Both the position numbers and the translations under genes were made by a program. The notes below the pieces were generated by a model. That model saw only the letters and a program-made list of their open reading frames with translations. It was not told the DNA's origin and searched no databases. Positions 25,419-34,851 of a stretch of DNA of 35,083 nt are shown in pieces (positions within the stretch are counted from its first letter, which is position 1; each line of letters opens with the position of its first letter). Origin of the DNA: Alphaproteobacteria bacterium (lineage in GTDB: Bacteria; Pseudomonadota; Alphaproteobacteria; Rhizobiales; JAKIUO01); NCBI GenBank assembly GCA_024280895.1, contig JAJRPI010000001.1:1-35083 (forward strand). The letters run 5' to 3'.

Positions 25419-25785
25419 GGGGCCTGAACCTGTAAAACTGGCTGTTTTTTCCGCTTCGGTGCAGGTACGGACATTGCGAGCAGTAACTCGAAAGATCGCT
25501 AAAGATGGATCCTCGACAAATATGCGGGTTGAAAACGATGCCCCGAAAAAACACATTGGCCGCATATTTTCAAGGATGACGAAGAGTGTGTACCCCATCG
25601 TCACCCCGGAAAATTTGTGGCCACGATGGTTGGGATATTGAACGGCCTTGACCCACAAATTTATCCGGGAGCCATCTTAAGCAGTCGATCGCCTTACCGC
25701 TCACACACTCTCGTACAAATGTCCGTTCTCGCAGACAAGCACAAGCCAACCAATCAAAGGAAACGGGTAGAACATACGCTGACAT
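25419..25785. other. 367-bp convergent intergenic region with inverted repeats
   Basis: No convincing gene was found. CCCGGAAAATTTGTGG (25605-25620) is complementary, apart from one extra base, to CCACAAATTTATCCGGG (25653-25669). AGAGTGTGT (about 25584-25592) is also complementary to ACACACTCT (about 25704-25712) further out, and a TGACGA/TCGTCA pair lies between. The region separates convergent genes, so it can serve as a transcription end for both; the nested repeats could also be the remains of a mobile element. Confidence 0.5.
25605..25669. repeat. Inverted repeat (about 16-bp arms) in the ybbP-like/glpK gap
   Basis: The arms 25605-25620 and 25653-25669 pair along their length with one bulged base, and GGCC on each side of the 32-base spacer extends the pairing. 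No T-run follows on either strand, so factor-independent termination would be weak. Confidence 0.55.
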
Positions 25786-27273
25786 CTAACGCGTCAGCGT
25801 TCTTTTAACGGCATCTCTCCAACCATGGATTTTGCGGGTGCGCTCCTCTTCTTCCATCAAGGGTTCGAAGCGTTGATCAAGAGACCAGCCTTGTTTGAAC
25901 TCGCTGATCGAGGGATAAAACCCCATGTGCATGCCCGCCAGATAAGCGGCGCCTAGCGCCGTTGTTTCCGTGATAGCAGCTCGATCAATGGGGGTGTCGA
26001 GAATATCGGCAAGCGCCTGCATGGTCCAGTTGGACGCGGCCATGCCACCATCGACCCGTAATATGGTTTGCGCCATTTGTGGCCAATCTGCTTGCATGGC
26101 GTCCAGCAGATCCTTTGTTTGATAGCAAACGCTTTCAAGCGCTGCTTTTGCCAGCTCTGCTGGTCCGGTATTACGCGTCAGGCCATAAAGAGCGCCGCGC
26201 GCCTCAGCATCCCAATGGGGGGCACCAAGGCCGACAAAGGCTGGCACCAGATAAACGGCTTGATAAGCGTCGGCGCTGGCAGCCAGCTCGCTTGTTTCAT
26301 CGGCATGCTCAATTATGCCCAAACCATCGCGCAGCCATTGTACAGCTGCACCGGCGATAAAGATCGATCCTTCAAGCGCGTAGGTGGGGGTGCCATTGAG
26401 CTGATAGGCGATGGTTGTGAGCAATCGATTGCTGGATCGTACCGGTGTGTCTCCCGTGTTGAGCATCGCGAAACAGCCGGTGCCATAGGTCGATTTGATC
26501 ATGCCAGGAGTAAAGCAGGCCTGACCGATAGTGGCCGCGTGTTGATCTCCAGCGACCCCGTTGATGGGGATTTGCGCACCAAACAGATCGGCATGGCAAG
26601 CGCCAAAATCAGCGGCGCAATCCTTGACTTGCGGCAGCAGGGACAAGGGGATGTTGAACAGCTCGCAAAGCTCATTGCTCCAGCCGCCTTTGTGGATATC
26701 ATAGAGCAGGGTGCGGCTGGCATTGGTGGCATCTGTTGCGTGCACCCTCCCTCCCGTCAAGCGCCAAAGCAAGAAACTGTCAATGGTGCCAAAGGCGAGG
26801 CGACCTTCCTTTGCGGCTTGTCGTGCGCCCGAAACATGGTCCAGCAACCACGCGATTTTGGTGGCCGAGAAATAGGGATCAAGCAATAGCCCGGTTTTTT
26901 GCGTGACCAGCGTTTCATAGCCCTGTGCTTTTAGTTTCGTGCATAGATCACTGGTGCGCCTGTCTTGCCAGACCAGTGCATTATGTAAGCATTTGCCGCT
27001 TTGCCTGTCCCATAGAACAACCGTTTCCCGTTGGTTGGTGATGCCGATAGATTTGATCGCGCTGGCCTGCACATCGTGCTTTTTTAAGACGTTGCGGCAT
27101 GTTGAAAGAACGCTTTGCCAGATTTCTTCCGGGTCATGTTCGACCCAGCCAGAACGGGGGAAAATCTGTTTGAATTCTTGGCTCTCTGTTTCGGCAATAC
27201 GCAAATTTTGATCAAACAGGATGGCCCGGCTTGACGTTGTTCCCTGATCGATGGCCAGCACATATTTGCTCAT
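25786..27273 (-). CDS. glpK: Glycerol kinase
   Basis: The 495-residue protein starts [20 protein letters not shown], the classical FGGY-kinase N-terminus with the phosphate-binding DQGTTSSR loop. A start 33 bases further upstream is open but lies inside glpD and does not match the family, so 27273 is preferred; this ATG overlaps the glpD stop (ATGA). Other motifs are [14 protein letters not shown], the glycerol-binding [26 protein letters not shown] and the C-terminal ADGG-like [18 protein letters not shown]. It phosphorylates glycerol to sn-glycerol-3-phosphate in the cytoplasm, for oxidation by GlpD encoded by the preceding gene. No glpF or glpR is in the window, and no operator could be defined. 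Confidence 0.97.
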   Translation of the reverse strand: MSKYVLAIDQGTTSSRAILFDQNLRIAETESQEFKQIFPRSGWVEHDPEEIWQSVLSTCRNVLKKHDVQASAIKSIGITNQRETVVLWDRQSGKCLHNALVWQDRRTSDLCTKLKAQGYETLVTQKTGLLLDPYFSATKIAWLLDHVSGARQAAKEGRLAFGTIDSFLLWRLTGGRVHATDATNASRTLLYDIHKGGWSNELCELFNIPLSLLPQVKDCAADFGACHADLFGAQIPINGVAGDQHAATIGQACFTPGMIKSTYGTGCFAMLNTGDTPVRSSNRLLTTIAYQLNGTPTYALEGSIFIAGAAVQWLRDGLGIIEHADETSELAASADAYQAVYLVPAFVGLGAPHWDAEARGALYGLTRNTGPAELAKAALESVCYQTKDLLDAMQADWPQMAQTILRVDGGMAASNWTMQALADILDTPIDRAAITETTALGAAYLAGMHMGFYPSISEFKQGWSLDQRFEPLMEEEERTRKIHGWRDAVKRTLTR

Positions 27274-28775
27274 AGCTCTCGCACCTTTTGATATTCTTGC
27301 AGCCATTGTTCCAGATGGGTTTGCTGCTGGCGCGATAGTGTTAGCCCAAGCTTGCTACGCCGCCATAAAATATCATCGGCGCTTGTGGCCCATTCATGCT
27401 CAACAAGATGTTCCACTTCGATCTGCGTCAGCCCGCCGCCAAAATTTTCACCAACCGGCAGGCATTTTTTGTCTGGTGCAAAAACCTCAAAGGCGCGAGT
27501 GCCATAGGCGCGCATCAGGCGGGTGGCTTGTGAAAGCGTCATATGCGGGCACAAAAGCATTAGTTGTTCCACCAGCATATCGAACGCGCCGATCTCGAAA
27601 TCGCCGCCGGGCAGGGGGCGTTCGCTGGTCCACGGTTTGCTGGTATGGGCGGGAAGCTGATCTTCAAGTTTGGCCAGTACCTTTTCGGCCAGCTTGCGAT
27701 AGGTGGTAATTTTGCCGCCAAAGATGCTCAGTAGCGCCGGTTCGCCCTGTTGGCCATTGCGCTCCAGCACATAGTCCCTTGTTAGTTGGCTGGCGGAAGT
27801 TTTCTCATTGCCAAACAAGGGCCGCACTCCGGCAAAGCTCCAAACGACATCGCGCGGGGCAACAGGTTTCTTGAAATATTGGCTGACCGCCTCGCACAAA
27901 TAGCTGATTTCATCGCTTGAAATTTCAACATCGCCGGGATCCCCCGTGACATCAACATCAGTGGTGCCGATCAGCGTGAACTTCCCCTCATAGGGAATGG
28001 CAAAAATGATGCGTTGGTCGGGGTTCTGAAAAATATAAGCACGATTATGGGCGAACAATTTAGGCACCACAATATGGCTGCCCTTTACCTGTCGCACCAT
28101 GCTATTGGATCTAATTTGCAGGCGATTGGCAACGACTTCATCGACCCACGGCCCCGCGGCATTAATAAGGGTGCGGGCTTTAAGCGTTTGTTGTTTTTCG
28201 GTTTTTTTATCGCGTAGTTGGAGGGACCAATACTGACCTTCGCGCCGCGCGCTCATGAGCTTTGTGCCAACAAGAATATCGGCCCCTCGCTCAAACGCAT
28301 CCATCGCATTGAGAACGACTAGTCTTGCATCATCCACCCGGCAGTCTGAATATTCAAAACCCGTTGTGAGCGAGTTTTGCAGCACTTCTCCCGCCTCATC
28401 TTTGGAAAGATCAAGCGCTTTACTGGCGGGCAGGATTTTTCGGCCACCAATATGATCATATAAAAACAATCCAAGGCGCATCAACCAAACGGGCCGCATG
28501 GCGTGGTGGTGCGGAAATATGAAGCGTAGGGGGTCGATAATATGCGGGGCTATTTTGTAGAGCACTTCTCGTTCAATCAGCGATTTGCGCACCAGTGCGA
28601 ATTCATAATGTTCAAGATAGCGCAAGCCACCATGAATGAGTTTGGTGGAACGACAAGAGGTGCCACTGGCCAGATCATTCATTTCCACCAGTAAGGTTTT
28701 GAGACCGCGACCAGCAGCATCCCTGGCGATGCCACAGCCGTTCACACCCCCACCGATGATCGCAATATCATACAT
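27270..28775 (-). CDS. glpD: Aerobic glycerol-3-phosphate dehydrogenase
   Basis: The 501-residue flavoprotein starts [20 protein letters not shown], an FAD-binding Rossmann motif (about residues 5-20). The conserved [20 protein letters not shown] (about 37-56), the INAAGPWVD and GSHIVVPK segments and the [14 protein letters not shown] motif (about 348-361), followed by the helical C-terminal domain, identify GlpD. It oxidises glycerol-3-phosphate to dihydroxyacetone phosphate and passes electrons to ubiquinone at the inner membrane. The gene precedes and overlaps glpK; both are in one operon read leftwards. It is divergent from the DUF3179 gene with about 97 bp between the starts, where the promoters must lie. 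Confidence 0.97.
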   Translation of the reverse strand: MYDIAIIGGGVNGCGIARDAAGRGLKTLLVEMNDLASGTSCRSTKLIHGGLRYLEHYEFALVRKSLIEREVLYKIAPHIIDPLRFIFPHHHAMRPVWLMRLGLFLYDHIGGRKILPASKALDLSKDEAGEVLQNSLTTGFEYSDCRVDDARLVVLNAMDAFERGADILVGTKLMSARREGQYWSLQLRDKKTEKQQTLKARTLINAAGPWVDEVVANRLQIRSNSMVRQVKGSHIVVPKLFAHNRAYIFQNPDQRIIFAIPYEGKFTLIGTTDVDVTGDPGDVEISSDEISYLCEAVSQYFKKPVAPRDVVWSFAGVRPLFGNEKTSASQLTRDYVLERNGQQGEPALLSIFGGKITTYRKLAEKVLAKLEDQLPAHTSKPWTSERPLPGGDFEIGAFDMLVEQLMLLCPHMTLSQATRLMRAYGTRAFEVFAPDKKCLPVGENFGGGLTQIEVEHLVEHEWATSADDILWRRSKLGLTLSRQQQTHLEQWLQEYQKVREL

Positions 28776-28872
28776 GGTCGCATCGTTAGGACGAAAGGTC
28801 TCAATGTCAACATCACAAGCTGTTTATGCCTTGTGATTGGCAAATATCAGTGCAAATCCCTATAGTGATTGG

Positions 28873-29883
28873 ATGATGTCAGTATTTTCAAAAATTTTAT
28901 TGCTGGTTGCGCTGGCGCCAATCGGTATGCTCGCTGGCGCTACGCAAAGTAGCGCGCAATCTCAAGTGGAATGGTGGCAAAAAGAATGGAAGCAAACCGA
29001 CTTTTCCAAAAGCTCCATTGATTTTGCTGACATCTTGTCAGGGGGGCCGCCAAAAGACGGCATCCCCTCCATCGACAAGCCCTTGTTTCATACCATTGAT
29101 GCCGAGACAAAACTGGGTCCACAAGAACCAGTGATCGGCCTGTCGATCAATGGTGAGGCGCGCGCCTATCCTCTGCGCATCCTCATGTGGCACGAGATCG
29201 TCAATGATGTGATTGGCGGCGTGCCGGTGAGCGTCACTTATTGTCCTTTGTGTAATACCTCTATCGTTTTTGAGCGTAAAATCGGTGACACGCTTTACGA
29301 TTTTGGCACGACGGGGAAATTGCGTTATTCCGATCTTGTTATGTATGATCGCCAGACTCAGAGCTGGTGGCAGCAATTTTCTGGCGAGGCCATTGTTGGC
29401 AAACTACTGGGCACCAAACTTGTGACTGTGCCCTCGCGCCTTGAATCATTTGAAAATTTCAAAAAGCGTTTTCCCGCTGGCAAAGTGTTGCGCGGTGATC
29501 CAGCAGCAAGGCGTGACTATGGCCGCAACCCCTACGCCAATTATGATCGAGCTGCGACACCGTTTTTGTATAAAGGCGATATGCCAAAAGGTATCTCGCC
29601 TATGGCGCGTGTGGTGGTGATCAAAAGCGGTGGCAAAAAACACGCCGTGGCGCTGGAACTTTTGCGCAAGCAAGGTTCGCTGAAACTGGGAGATGTAAGT
29701 CTTGGCTGGCAGGCCGGGCAAAATTCGGCGCTGGAGCATTCCGTCATTAAAAAAGGCCGGGATGTGGGCAATGTCATCGCGCAGCGCAAGGTGGATGGCG
29801 AGCTAAAAGATATCGCCTATGAAGTGACGTTTGCGTTTGCCTTCCACGCGTTTCAACCTGATCGTCCCATCAAGATAAAATAA
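28873..29883 (+). CDS. DUF3179-family exported protein
   Basis: The frame is open from 28837, but the double ATG at 28873/28876 gives a proper signal peptide: hydrophobic core about residues 7-24, followed by a likely cleavage near SSAQS (about 30). The mature protein is a DUF3179 domain: EPVIGLSINGEARAYPLR, WHEIVNDVIGGVPV, then the family hallmark TYCPLCNTSIVFER with two cysteines, and DFGTTGKLRYSDLVMYDR. From family knowledge DUF3179 proteins are secreted or periplasmic and uncharacterised; the CPLC pair suggests redox or metal chemistry, which is inference. About 336 residues, a normal length. It is divergent from glpD and convergent with the L,D-transpeptidase (gap of 9 bp). No functional link to either neighbour is evident. 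Confidence 0.88.
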   Translation: MMSVFSKILLLVALAPIGMLAGATQSSAQSQVEWWQKEWKQTDFSKSSIDFADILSGGPPKDGIPSIDKPLFHTIDAETKLGPQEPVIGLSINGEARAYPLRILMWHEIVNDVIGGVPVSVTYCPLCNTSIVFERKIGDTLYDFGTTGKLRYSDLVMYDRQTQSWWQQFSGEAIVGKLLGTKLVTVPSRLESFENFKKRFPAGKVLRGDPAARRDYGRNPYANYDRAATPFLYKGDMPKGISPMARVVVIKSGGKKHAVALELLRKQGSLKLGDVSLGWQAGQNSALEHSVIKKGRDVGNVIAQRKVDGELKDIAYEVTFAFAFHAFQPDRPIKIK

Positions 29884-29892
29884 TGATCCCAA

Positions 29893-31677
29893 TTAGGAAT
29901 TGCCGCCATTCGATTTGAACGCACGTTTTTTTTGCTTGCGGCCGATAGCTCGTGCCCGGCGAAGAGTCGCGCGGCGTTTTCTTTTGCTTGATTTGGCGCG
30001 GCGTTTGCTGGAATTTTTACGTTTAAGAGCGATGAATTTACGGCAACTGGCGAGATTGAGATTGCAGCGAGACCGCACACCTGCTCTGCGGGCCTTGCGT
30101 GCGGCGCGCCTGGCTCTCTTCCCCATTTTTTTTGTGGCATAACGGCTGGCCGGTTTCCAGCCCGGAATATAGGCCGCCAGCCCATAGCATCCTTTGCCTG
30201 ACCAACCAGCATCGGCCCGATCAACGCCATTTGCGGCGAACACATAACGCTTGTCGCAAACACGTACTCTTGGTGGCAAACCGGTTTTTTCAAACAGATC
30301 ATAGCCTTCTTTGAGATTGTTCCAGAACGGCTTCCATGGGCTGTGTTTGTGTTTGGCAAGATTGGCAGCAGTTAGTTTGAACGGATAGACATGGACGCTG
30401 AATTCTTTTTGGCCATTGTCCCGCGCCAATTGCGCCAGCTCGTGTACTTCGTTGATCACTGGGTCAGTCATGGCGAAACAACCAGATGACGTGCAGCCAC
30501 CATGTACGAGGATTAGCGAGCCGGTGCGACCGTGCAGCTTGTCATAGGCATTGGGATAGCCAAGGGAAAAACTGCCTTTCCATTTCCAGCTGGGGCGTTT
30601 GAATAATTGCCGGTTGACGGTATAGAACCCTTCGGGACTTTGCTTGTCCCCCTCATAGAGCTTGGGCCCAAACGACCCTGACCAGCGGCAAATTTTATAG
30701 GTGTGGTAAAGCGCATAGCGCTCACCTTTTTTCAACCAGACTTCAAGTTCTGAGCGGTCTTTGAAAATCCGCATGAAAATTTCTGAGCCAGCGCTAAAAC
30801 CTCCCAATTTCAAACGAGCCGCGAGCGTGAGCGAAACCTGCAAAGGTGTCGAGCTGGTTTTTTTGAGTATTTCTATATGGCGTGGCAACAGTTTTATGCC
30901 AGACCAGCCCGCAATATTGTCTGCGACGCAACGAGCAGCTTCAGTTTTTTTTATGGGGCGCTTATCATGCGCCTTAAAAGCTTTTTTGATGAAGGCTGGC
31001 GCGAGAGAATCGTAATCGGCGTTTAATGGCCCCGCAAGATTATCAGCAACCTTCTCAAGGAAGGAAGCCGCGAGAGGTGAAAGACTAGCCAGCGTTATTT
31101 TGGCAGGCAGTTGAATTTCGTTCAGTTTGACAGGTTTTTGCGAGGGTGAGGCCGTGTCGGCGCTTGACAAAAGAGCGGGTGAGGCGATGAGCTTCGGCTC
31201 TGTTTTCTTTGCCGCAAGGATTGCAAGAGCAGCTGCTTTCACATTCTCCTTGATGGGCGTCGCCGCTTGTTTCACCGCGCTTGCCGTTTTGATGGCCGCC
31301 TTGGGAACCGGTTTCGCCCTTGGAGCACTGGCCAGCTCGAAATTGGCCGTGTTCTCTTGTGTGGGCGCTGTTTGGGTGGGCGCTGTAACAGTCTTTACCG
31401 CATTGGCGCGATGATGGCGTTGCCACCACTTTTCGCGCAACAAAGCTAATTCTATATGCTGTTGCCACCACTCACCGGTGTTTATTGTCTGAACTTCTGG
31501 TAAGGGGGCAGGCACAGGCAGGTTTGAGGACTGCTGGGAAAGGTTATGCTGGTTATGGTTGGCTGATTGCGAGGGGAGCGAGGTGAACAGGGCGAACAGA
31601 CAATAAGCAGTGAGAAGTCCGGCGCAGTTAAACCGCGCCTGAATATTACTGGCTTTTCGTTTTCTGATCAGGTCCAT
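29893..31677 (-). CDS. YafK-type L,D-transpeptidase-like protein with basic C-terminal tail
   Basis: The 594-residue protein has an N-terminal membrane anchor or signal segment (about residues 19-37), an alanine-, proline- and lysine-rich linker (about 60-190, including the repeated PTQTAPTQE), and a YkuD-fold catalytic domain (about 245-440) with the motif HGGCTSSGCFAMTD (about 389-402), the histidine/cysteine active site of the YafK/LdtF branch. The C-terminal 70-80 residues are extremely rich in Arg and Lys. The family makes or removes L,D-crosslinks or lipoprotein links in peptidoglycan. The linker and the basic tail are longer than in E. coli YafK (about 246 residues); the tail could bind anionic wall, LPS or nucleic acid. 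Expected location is periplasmic. Confidence 0.87.
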   Translation of the reverse strand: MDLIRKRKASNIQARFNCAGLLTAYCLFALFTSLPSQSANHNQHNLSQQSSNLPVPAPLPEVQTINTGEWWQQHIELALLREKWWQRHHRANAVKTVTAPTQTAPTQENTANFELASAPRAKPVPKAAIKTASAVKQAATPIKENVKAAALAILAAKKTEPKLIASPALLSSADTASPSQKPVKLNEIQLPAKITLASLSPLAASFLEKVADNLAGPLNADYDSLAPAFIKKAFKAHDKRPIKKTEAARCVADNIAGWSGIKLLPRHIEILKKTSSTPLQVSLTLAARLKLGGFSAGSEIFMRIFKDRSELEVWLKKGERYALYHTYKICRWSGSFGPKLYEGDKQSPEGFYTVNRQLFKRPSWKWKGSFSLGYPNAYDKLHGRTGSLILVHGGCTSSGCFAMTDPVINEVHELAQLARDNGQKEFSVHVYPFKLTAANLAKHKHSPWKPFWNNLKEGYDLFEKTGLPPRVRVCDKRYVFAANGVDRADAGWSGKGCYGLAAYIPGWKPASRYATKKMGKRARRAARKARRAGVRSRCNLNLASCRKFIALKRKNSSKRRAKSSKRKRRATLRRARAIGRKQKKRAFKSNGGNS

Positions 31678-31874
31678 GCTGGATCAGTCCTCACATTCAT
31701 TATGAAAGGTGAGAATAATAAAAGGGGTTTGAAATAACAAGGAAATAACGGTGTTATGGTAGTTAATGCGTTAAAATAAACGTTTGTTTTATTGGGATTT
31801 TTTTATATGTTTATGCGCTCAAGCCTGCCGCAAGCTGGCATGTATCGAACGACCTGAATTCATGCGCTAGAACA

Positions 31875-32381
31875 TTAGTTGGCGCGTACAAGTAGCGTTT
31901 TGCCAACCTGATCAGGTTTTTTGCCGCCGAGATACTGAATACGCCAATTAACAAGAAGTGCCTGTTTTTGCCATGTTAACTTTAAGTATCTTTGTGAAAA
32001 GAACAGACGGAAACTTGCTGTCAGGGCGCCATTTGTGTCCATTTGGCCTTTGGCGCGACCCCACACACAATCAAGCGGTGAACAGGTGCTGGAGGGGCGA
32101 AGCCTGTATTCGCGATAGGTATATTTTTGCTCCTGACCAAGGATACCTGCCCAGAGATTATTGGTCGCCACGGGCTTGGTTGTGACCTGTTTGCAAAGGT
32201 CTGTAATGTCAAGTTTTGACAAAAAAGGCACAGTTTTATCAGTTGAAACCCATGAGCCGCTGAAGGGTGATTTCTCGCAATCACTCATGGTTGTCACTTT
32301 TGCGCTCATTGCGGGGAGCGCAGCGGGGATTAAATACACCCAGAGCAGGGTGAAAAAGGCGAGCGGTTTGCTGGGAAACAT
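31875..32381 (-). CDS. Uncharacterised secreted protein (168 aa)
   Basis: I do not recognise a family. The protein has a clear signal peptide (residues 1-27, hydrophobic core FFTLLWVYLIPAALPA, cleavage after MSA) and a mature part of about 140 residues with four cysteines (in SDCEK, DLCKQ and STCSPLDCVWG), which suggests two disulfides in the periplasm. Predicted strands and the phrase RLFFSQRYLKLTWQKQALLVNW give a beta-rich look. A good ribosome binding site (AGGAAGGA) precedes the ATG. It lies between the L,D-transpeptidase and the cyclopropane synthase, all on the minus strand, but the gaps of 197 and 109 bp mean it may be transcribed alone. Confidence 0.75.
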   Translation of the reverse strand: MFPSKPLAFFTLLWVYLIPAALPAMSAKVTTMSDCEKSPFSGSWVSTDKTVPFLSKLDITDLCKQVTTKPVATNNLWAGILGQEQKYTYREYRLRPSSTCSPLDCVWGRAKGQMDTNGALTASFRLFFSQRYLKLTWQKQALLVNWRIQYLGGKKPDQVGKTLLVRAN

Positions 32382-32490
32382 AATAAAAGTCCTTCCTGCC
32401 CCCAGTATAATCCTAAAAAATAATTAAAGTGCTAACGTGTATACGTGTGTCAGCGCACCTTTAGGGAGAGCAAAGAGGGGGCCGCGAAGG

Positions 32491-33828
32491 TTATTTGTAC
32501 AGATCGGCGCGGCTGGGTGGTAGTTTGGTTGGCCCCTTGGGGTTTTTGCTCACAAGGGTTTGATAGACCCGCGCGGAGCCACGTAAAAATGCGAGGGAGA
32601 CGCCACCAAGATAGGCGACCCAAATGCGATAGGTTTCCTCACCAACCAGCGCGATGGCCTGTTCTTTGTTCTGGGTCAGGCGATCACACCATAGCTGGGT
32701 GGTCAATTGATAATGTTCGCGCCAGCCCTCTACATCCATGATCTCGAACTTGTGCTGTTCAAGAGCTGCAATGGTATGGCCCAGATCATCTAGTTCACCG
32801 CCTGGAAAGATGTATTTTTGTAACGCGCGTTGTTCGGGACGGCTTGAAAATTTGCTGTTTTTCTTTTTGGCCTTGCGGGCAATGGCGTGATTGAGAAAAA
32901 GCCCCTTGTCGACGAGCAATCTGTTAACAGTCGAAAGATAAATATCCATGTTGGCCAAGCCAATATGCTCTGCCATGCCAATGGAGGCGATTTTGTCAAA
33001 TTGCCGATCCAATTTTGTATAGTCCTTGATTTCAAGGGTAACGCGGTCTTGGAGGCCAAGCTCGGCAATACGTTTGGTCGCATATTCATATTGCTCACTC
33101 GAAAGCGTGACGCCATGGGCCTTGACGCCATAATGTTTCGCCGCATGAATGATCAGCCCGCCCCAGCCGCAGCCAATATCGAGAAAACGCTCATCCGGCG
33201 CGAGGCGTAGCTTGCGGCAGATCATATCCAGCTTGTCGAGCTGCGCCTTGTCCAGGGAGTTTTCCCAATCGGTAAAATAGGCGCAGGTATAAACCATGTG
33301 CTCGCCCAGAAACAGCTCATAGAACTCATTGGAAAGATCGTAGTGAAACTCAATAAAAGCCTTGTCGTCCTGCTTGGTACGGGTTTGCGGTTTGCCCGTT
33401 TCATCGCCACCAAAGCCACGGGTTTCACCTGGTTTGAGAGTTGGCGCAAACACGAATGCCCGCGCGAAATTAAAGATGCTACTCCGAGGGATTTTCTTAA
33501 GTCGTCCTCTGGTGTGCTTAAAGGCCAGACGCACACCCACATCCAGTAGGGTGCCGCCCTCAATATCGATCATACCTTTGATATAATGTTGAATTATGCC
33601 ATCCAGCTTGGGGCGTCGCAAGAGTGATGTGATGACGCCTGGATGCTTGACGATGATCATGAGATCGCTGGTCACGTCTTCGCCAAGCGGTACAATCGAG
33701 CCATCCCACAGTTTTACACAAAGGTCGACATTGAGCTGCTCGCCAATTTCAGAAAACAGTTTACGCGCCACTTGTAACTGGCGCTCATTGCGTTTTTTAT
33801 TTGGGTAGATTTGCTTGTCGCGTGCCAT
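32491..33828 (-). CDS. cfa: Cyclopropane-fatty-acyl-phospholipid synthase
   Basis: The 445-residue protein has an N-terminal helical/lipid-binding region (about 1-150) and a SAM-dependent methyltransferase domain with motif I FLDIGCGWGGLIIHAA (about residues 215-230), the family hallmark FYELFLGEHMVYTCAYF (about 170-186), and the C-terminal GGELDDLGHTIAALEQH and YRIWVAYLGG motifs. It adds a methylene group from S-adenosylmethionine across the double bond of unsaturated phospholipid acyl chains in the inner membrane, usually in stationary phase or acid stress. It is about 60 residues longer than E. coli Cfa, mainly at the N-terminus; similar long forms are common in alphaproteobacteria. It stands alone, with 188 bp upstream that should hold its promoter. 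Confidence 0.93.
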   Translation of the reverse strand: MARDKQIYPNKKRNERQLQVARKLFSEIGEQLNVDLCVKLWDGSIVPLGEDVTSDLMIIVKHPGVITSLLRRPKLDGIIQHYIKGMIDIEGGTLLDVGVRLAFKHTRGRLKKIPRSSIFNFARAFVFAPTLKPGETRGFGGDETGKPQTRTKQDDKAFIEFHYDLSNEFYELFLGEHMVYTCAYFTDWENSLDKAQLDKLDMICRKLRLAPDERFLDIGCGWGGLIIHAAKHYGVKAHGVTLSSEQYEYATKRIAELGLQDRVTLEIKDYTKLDRQFDKIASIGMAEHIGLANMDIYLSTVNRLLVDKGLFLNHAIARKAKKKNSKFSSRPEQRALQKYIFPGGELDDLGHTIAALEQHKFEIMDVEGWREHYQLTTQLWCDRLTQNKEQAIALVGEETYRIWVAYLGGVSLAFLRGSARVYQTLVSKNPKGPTKLPPSRADLYK

Positions 33829-34016
33829 GCCTTGGACCCCGAGAACTTATTAAGAGGGCATCTATGCAAGGTTCATTCACGAAGGTCAATGAACGCAAAC
33901 ATGTTTGCTCGAATAGAGCGCCACCCATGTGGATAGATTTTAGTGAGTTCAGGGAAGTCGGCGGTTATAAATGATCTGATTATCATCATAATTTGTATTT
34001 CAATTTCAAGGGCGAA

Positions 34017-34583
34017 CTACTCTTCGAGTTCGGTATCCCAATAAAGATAGTCGATCCAGCTTTGGTGCAGGAAATTGGGGGGAAACGCGCGGCCATTGCG
34101 GTGCAATTCATAGACGGTTGGACGATATGGTGCCTGCATGGGCAGCATGCCTATGGTTTTGGCATCACGCGCGCCTTTTTTGAGATTGCACGGCGAGCAT
34201 GCAGTGACCACATTATCCCAACGGGTGCGGCCGCCCTTTGAGCGCGGGATCAGATGATCAAAGGTCAGATCATCGAGATCGCCACAATATTGGCAAGAGA
34301 AACGATCACGCAAAAAGACGTTGAAGCGGGTAAAGGCTGGATAAAGAGCCGGGCGCACATATGTTTTAAGGGCCACAACACTTGGCAGCTGGATTTCAAA
34401 GCTTGGGCTGTGGACTTTGTGATCATAGCTGTCGACAATGTCGACACGGTCAAGAAACACCGCTTTCACGGTTGCCTGCCAGTTCCACAAGGACAAGGGA
34501 TAGTAGCTCAGCGGCCGATAATCGGCGTTCAGTACCAATGCCGGCCAGTTTTCCGGCGGAGTGCCCTTGGCGATCATTTTCAC
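34017..34583 (-). CDS. HNH endonuclease family protein
   Basis: The 188-residue protein starts at a GTG (34581-34583) with AAAGGAG (34590-34596) six bases before it. The N-terminal half (LVLNADYRPLSYYPLSLWNW) is typical of a widespread alphaproteobacterial family. The HNH nuclease domain (about 92-140) has zinc-binding CQYCG and CSPCN pairs and the ββα-metal residues in DHLIPRSKGGRTRWDNVV. There is no associated methylase or mobile-element gene, so a housekeeping or DNA-repair role is more likely than restriction; the function of the family is not established. Its upstream side abuts a cluster of inverted repeats, so its promoter must lie in or beyond that element. Confidence 0.9.
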   Translation of the reverse strand: MKMIAKGTPPENWPALVLNADYRPLSYYPLSLWNWQATVKAVFLDRVDIVDSYDHKVHSPSFEIQLPSVVALKTYVRPALYPAFTRFNVFLRDRFSCQYCGDLDDLTFDHLIPRSKGGRTRWDNVVTACSPCNLKKGARDAKTIGMLPMQAPYRPTVYELHRNGRAFPPNFLHQSWIDYLYWDTELEE

Positions 34584-34732
34584 ATCAAGCTCCTTTAGGT
34601 CATAATCTCATAAACGGCTTTGGACTGTGTTGACCTGTTTTTTGTCAGTTTGAGTGGGAAATTTGTGCATTGGGCTTTCCCAATAATCAAATTTCTCGCT
34701 TGAACTGGCGACAATCAGGTCAATCTTCCAGA

Positions 34733-34827
34733 TTTGTCTTGAAAGGAGCATTATCGGCGCAAAAAAACAGGAGTGATACCAGTATCACTCAGGATTTTTT
34801 ACTTGATTCTGCTCCTTTCAAGACAAA
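34733..34827. repeat. 18-bp perfect inverted repeat enclosing a terminator-like hairpin
   Basis: TTTGTCTTGAAAGGAGCA (34733-34750) is perfectly complementary to TGCTCCTTTCAAGACAAA (34810-34827). The 59-base interior carries the hairpin described at 34771-34800 flanked by an A-run and a T-run, so the whole can fold as a single long cruciform. Confidence 0.75.
34761..34800. terminator. Bidirectional intrinsic terminator-like hairpin
   Basis: GAGTGATAC (34771-34779) pairs with GTATCACTC (34782-34790) and is followed on the plus strand by AGGATTTTTT. On the minus strand the same stem is followed by CTG and seven T residues. Either direction gives a rho-independent terminator, placed unexpectedly between two divergent genes. 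Confidence 0.65.
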
Positions 34828-34851
34828 CACAGCCGAAATCCGTTTATGAGT

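Noticed and set aside
25354-25641. 95-codon plus-strand frame running out of the YbbP-like gene end
   Set aside because: Overlaps the end of the permease gene in another frame; no ribosome binding site and no family resemblance.
26068-26889. 273-codon plus-strand open frame inside glpK
   Set aside because: Antisense shadow of glpK.
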